Part shown: positions 62,141 through 64,000 of the stretch, piece after piece
Position numbering within the stretch: position 1 is the stretch's first letter
Layout: every line of letters begins with the position of its first letter
From: an uncultured Paracoccaceae bacterium
Lineage (GTDB): Bacteria > Pseudomonadota > Alphaproteobacteria > Rhodobacterales > Rhodobacteraceae
DNA length: 64,000 bases
Reading direction: 5' to 3'
Assembly (NCBI GenBank): GCA_951812305.1
Contig: CATOSB010000004.1
Span: 806,001-870,000, forward strand
Notes under the pieces: model-generated
The model's input: the letters and a program-made list of their open reading frames with translations, nothing else
The model's database searches: none
Told to the model about the DNA's origin: nothing
Made by a program: the position numbers and the translations under genes

Positions 62141-63671
62141 CATTCGGGAAATATCGTGTTTTTTGGCGACGGTTTTTGTCGCGTCGACGGGATATTCTCA
62201 GGAGCCTTTGTCCGCGATTGACTGGCTGAACGATGCGGCCGCCTTGCCTGACAATCTGGTATTGACGCCGCTGGATGAGGCGGATGCAGCCTCGTCCGTC
62301 CAGTTGGAGGAGATCGTGGTGACGTCGCTGGATGCGGTTTCGCCAGATGCCACCGGGCTTCTGCCATCCAGCGTGACCGGCTTGCCAAGGGATTTGTGGG
62401 GCTCGTCCTCCAGCACAGAACTGGCCGCGTTGTTTCACGCGCTTCCTGCTGACCTGATCCCCGCGCTTCAGGCCTTCGTGCGAACGCTTCTGTTGGCAGA
62501 ACTTGACCCGCCAGCCGACAGCGATCCGGAAGGCAAGCTGCTGTTGGCGCGGATCGACACCTTGATCCGGTTTGGCGCTGTCGATGAGGCGCAGGCTTTA
62601 TTGGAACGGGCGGGAACGGGGACGCCAGAGCGATTTCAAAGGTGGCTCGACCTAAGTCTTCTTACCGGGACCGAGGCGAAGGCCTGCGAGATGTTGCGCG
62701 CGCGGCCAGAGCTTTCGCAATCCATCATGAATCGCGTCTTTTGCCTTGCCCGCGGCAGGGATTGGTCTGCCGCTGCTCTGACGCTGGAAACGGCGTCGAT
62801 CCTTGGGGACCTAAGCCCACAGGATCGCGAATTGCTGACGCGTTTTCTGGCAGATGATTTTGAAGAACCGGACGGGCGCCTGCCGACACCACGCAATCCG
62901 ACGCCGTTGCATTTCCGACTGCATGAGGCGGCGGGGGAACCGCTGGCCACAACTGGGCTGCCGATTTCCTTCGCCCATGCCGATCTTGACGACAGTGCTG
63001 GCTGGAAAGCGCGGATCGAGGCGGCCGAGCGTTTGGCACGTCAGGGTGCGCTGTCGGAAAATATGTTGCTTGGTCTTTATACAGAACGGCTTCCTGCGGC
63101 GTCCGGCGGGGTCTGGGACCGCGTCAGCGCCATACAGGCGCTGGATGATGCACTGACGGATGGGGCCAGCGATGAGGTTGCCCAATCCTTGCCCGACGCT
63201 TGGCAGGCGATGGCAGAAGCAGAATTGGAAGTGCCATTTGCCGAGATTTACGCAGAGCGGCTGGCGCGCCATTCACTTGCCGGCAATGCATCGAAATTGG
63301 CCTTCCAGCTTATGCTGCTGTCACATGGGTATGAAAGCCTGACTGCGGATGTGGAGCCCAGGGACCCGGAGGAGCGTTTCCTGAAAGCGGTTTCGAGAGG
63401 CGATGTTTCCGGCACCGTGCCGCAATCGGGCACCCAATCGGCGGTGGCAGATGGCTTTTTGTCCGTCTCGGCGGAAGGCCCACTCGCCGATGCGGCGACG
63501 GCGGGAAATCTCGGCGCGGCATTACTGTCCGCCACCGAATTGCTGAACAACGGTGCGGCGGGGGACATTCGAAAACTGACAGAGGCGATTGCCTTCTTTC
63601 GCTCGGTCGGGCTGGAAGACCTGACACGACGGGCGGCGCTACAGGCGTTGATTCTGGACCGGCGGGGATGA
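62130..63671 (+). CDS. periplasmic helical-repeat protein of unknown function
   Basis: The 513-residue protein has a signal peptide (REISCFLATVFVASTGYS, cleavage before QEPLSA). After an acidic linker of about 60 residues it is almost entirely alpha-helical, with repeated helix pairs of a TPR-like kind (IDTLIRFGAVDEAQALLERA, LFHALPADLIPALQAFVRTL). No catalytic motif is visible. It is encoded between the small membrane protein and xerD with overlaps on both sides (11 and 4 bases), so the three form an operon. I do not recognise a named family. Confidence 0.7.
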   Translation: MRISIREISCFLATVFVASTGYSQEPLSAIDWLNDAAALPDNLVLTPLDEADAASSVQLEEIVVTSLDAVSPDATGLLPSSVTGLPRDLWGSSSSTELAALFHALPADLIPALQAFVRTLLLAELDPPADSDPEGKLLLARIDTLIRFGAVDEAQALLERAGTGTPERFQRWLDLSLLTGTEAKACEMLRARPELSQSIMNRVFCLARGRDWSAAALTLETASILGDLSPQDRELLTRFLADDFEEPDGRLPTPRNPTPLHFRLHEAAGEPLATTGLPISFAHADLDDSAGWKARIEAAERLARQGALSENMLLGLYTERLPAASGGVWDRVSAIQALDDALTDGASDEVAQSLPDAWQAMAEAELEVPFAEIYAERLARHSLAGNASKLAFQLMLLSHGYESLTADVEPRDPEERFLKAVSRGDVSGTVPQSGTQSAVADGFLSVSAEGPLADAATAGNLGAALLSATELLNNGAAGDIRKLTEAIAFFRSVGLEDLTRRAALQALILDRRG

Positions 63672-64000
63672 GCGTTCGTTGGATTCAGTCCTTCATCGAG
63701 GCGCAGGCCGCCGAACTGGATGCCGCCACGAACACGCAACTGGCTTATGGGCGTGACCTTCTTGATTTTGAAGGGTGGCTTGACGGTCAGGGTAAGGAAT
63801 TTGCAACTGCCGCGCGCGAAGATATCGAGGCTTATCTGATTCATTGCGAGGCGCAGGGTCTGGCGCAATCAACGCGCGCCAGACGGCTTTCCGCAATCAA
63901 GCAGCTTTATCGGTTTACGTTCGAAGAGGGCTTACGTGGCGACAACCCGGCGATCCAGATCAAAGGACCGGGTCGCAGAAAATCGCTCCCGAAAACCCTG
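63668..64000 (+). CDS. xerD: tyrosine recombinase XerD, N-terminal part (cut by window edge)
   Basis: The first 111 residues show the SAM-like core-binding domain of chromosome-dimer recombinases: WIQSFIEAQAAELDAATNTQ, LAYGRDLLDFEGWL, then STRARRLSAIKQLYRFTFEE, GLRGDNPAIQIKGPGRRKSL and PKTL. XerD acts with XerC at dif to resolve chromosome dimers. The catalytic R-H-R-H-Y residues lie beyond the window. The start overlaps the previous stop (ATGA). Orphan XerD-like integrases are the alternative, but the position opposite aroK supports XerD. Confidence 0.88.
   Translation, partial: MSVRWIQSFIEAQAAELDAATNTQLAYGRDLLDFEGWLDGQGKEFATAAREDIEAYLIHCEAQGLAQSTRARRLSAIKQLYRFTFEEGLRGDNPAIQIKGPGRRKSLPKTL

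Overview
The window looks like a chromosomal segment of a marine alphaproteobacterium of the Rhodobacteraceae (Roseobacter-type). The signs are the gene repertoire and order (trgA beside cysK, a single-cysteine DksA, the frr-uppS-cdsA-dxr-rseP-bamA-fabZ-lpxA-lpxI-lpxB block, a corrinoid protein next to a DUF1638 protein, aroK-aroB divergent from xerD). No rRNA, phage or CRISPR array is visible. Species was not determined.

Bases 1-8934 are one host gene, a di-haem cytochrome c peroxidase/MauG-like protein on the minus strand, broken by five mobile elements inserted one inside another. The host gene holds an IS3-family element (60-8376, 3-bp target repeat GTC). That holds a serine-recombinase element (about 204-7253, 6-bp core GTTGTA). 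Its recombinase gene holds an IS4-family element (2549-6958, 9-bp repeat AGCCCGAAC). That holds an IS66-family element (2791-6002, 8-bp repeat CCGGCTTT), and that holds a second copy of the same IS66 element (4308-5909, 8-bp repeat CAAGAAAG). Every layer can be removed on paper to restore an in-frame gene.

Bases 8935-23200 are mostly housekeeping: two tRNA-Ser genes, a frameshifted peptidoglycan-binding protein gene, an alaX-mscS-cysK run with trgA and a DUF475/TerC-type gene, an aminotransferase/glutamine amidotransferase pair, tpiA, a flavin monooxygenase, dksA, a MoxR ATPase and a VOC protein. A third IS66 copy (right end missing) abuts a complete second IS4 copy at 23210-25896. That junction truncates a hydrolase-like membrane protein and shows no target repeat, so it is a deletion or recombination scar. 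The copies at 2.5-7 kb and 23-26 kb are in the same orientation, so the segment between them could be excised or amplified.

Bases 26719-35786 carry a radical SAM protein, a corrinoid protein/small membrane protein/DUF1638 set, sufE, a lipoprotein, three Gfo/Idh/MocA oxidoreductases in a row and a malonyl-CoA synthetase. Bases 35971-48079 are a long minus-strand envelope operon from pyrH to lpxB covering nucleotide, isoprenoid, phospholipid, outer-membrane protein and lipid A functions. A candidate 39-residue membrane protein sits between rseP and bamA.

Bases 48116-56731 run on the plus strand: miaA, an AraC-type regulator, a complete peptide-type ABC importer (substrate-binding protein, two permeases, one fused double ATPase) and an ABM-type monooxygenase-like protein. 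The rest holds a lytic transglycosylase, a two-frame IS630 element inserted at TA just upstream of ssb, an Asp/Glu-racemase-superfamily enzyme with aroB and aroK, and a divergent run of two unknown proteins ending in xerD, which is cut by the window edge.
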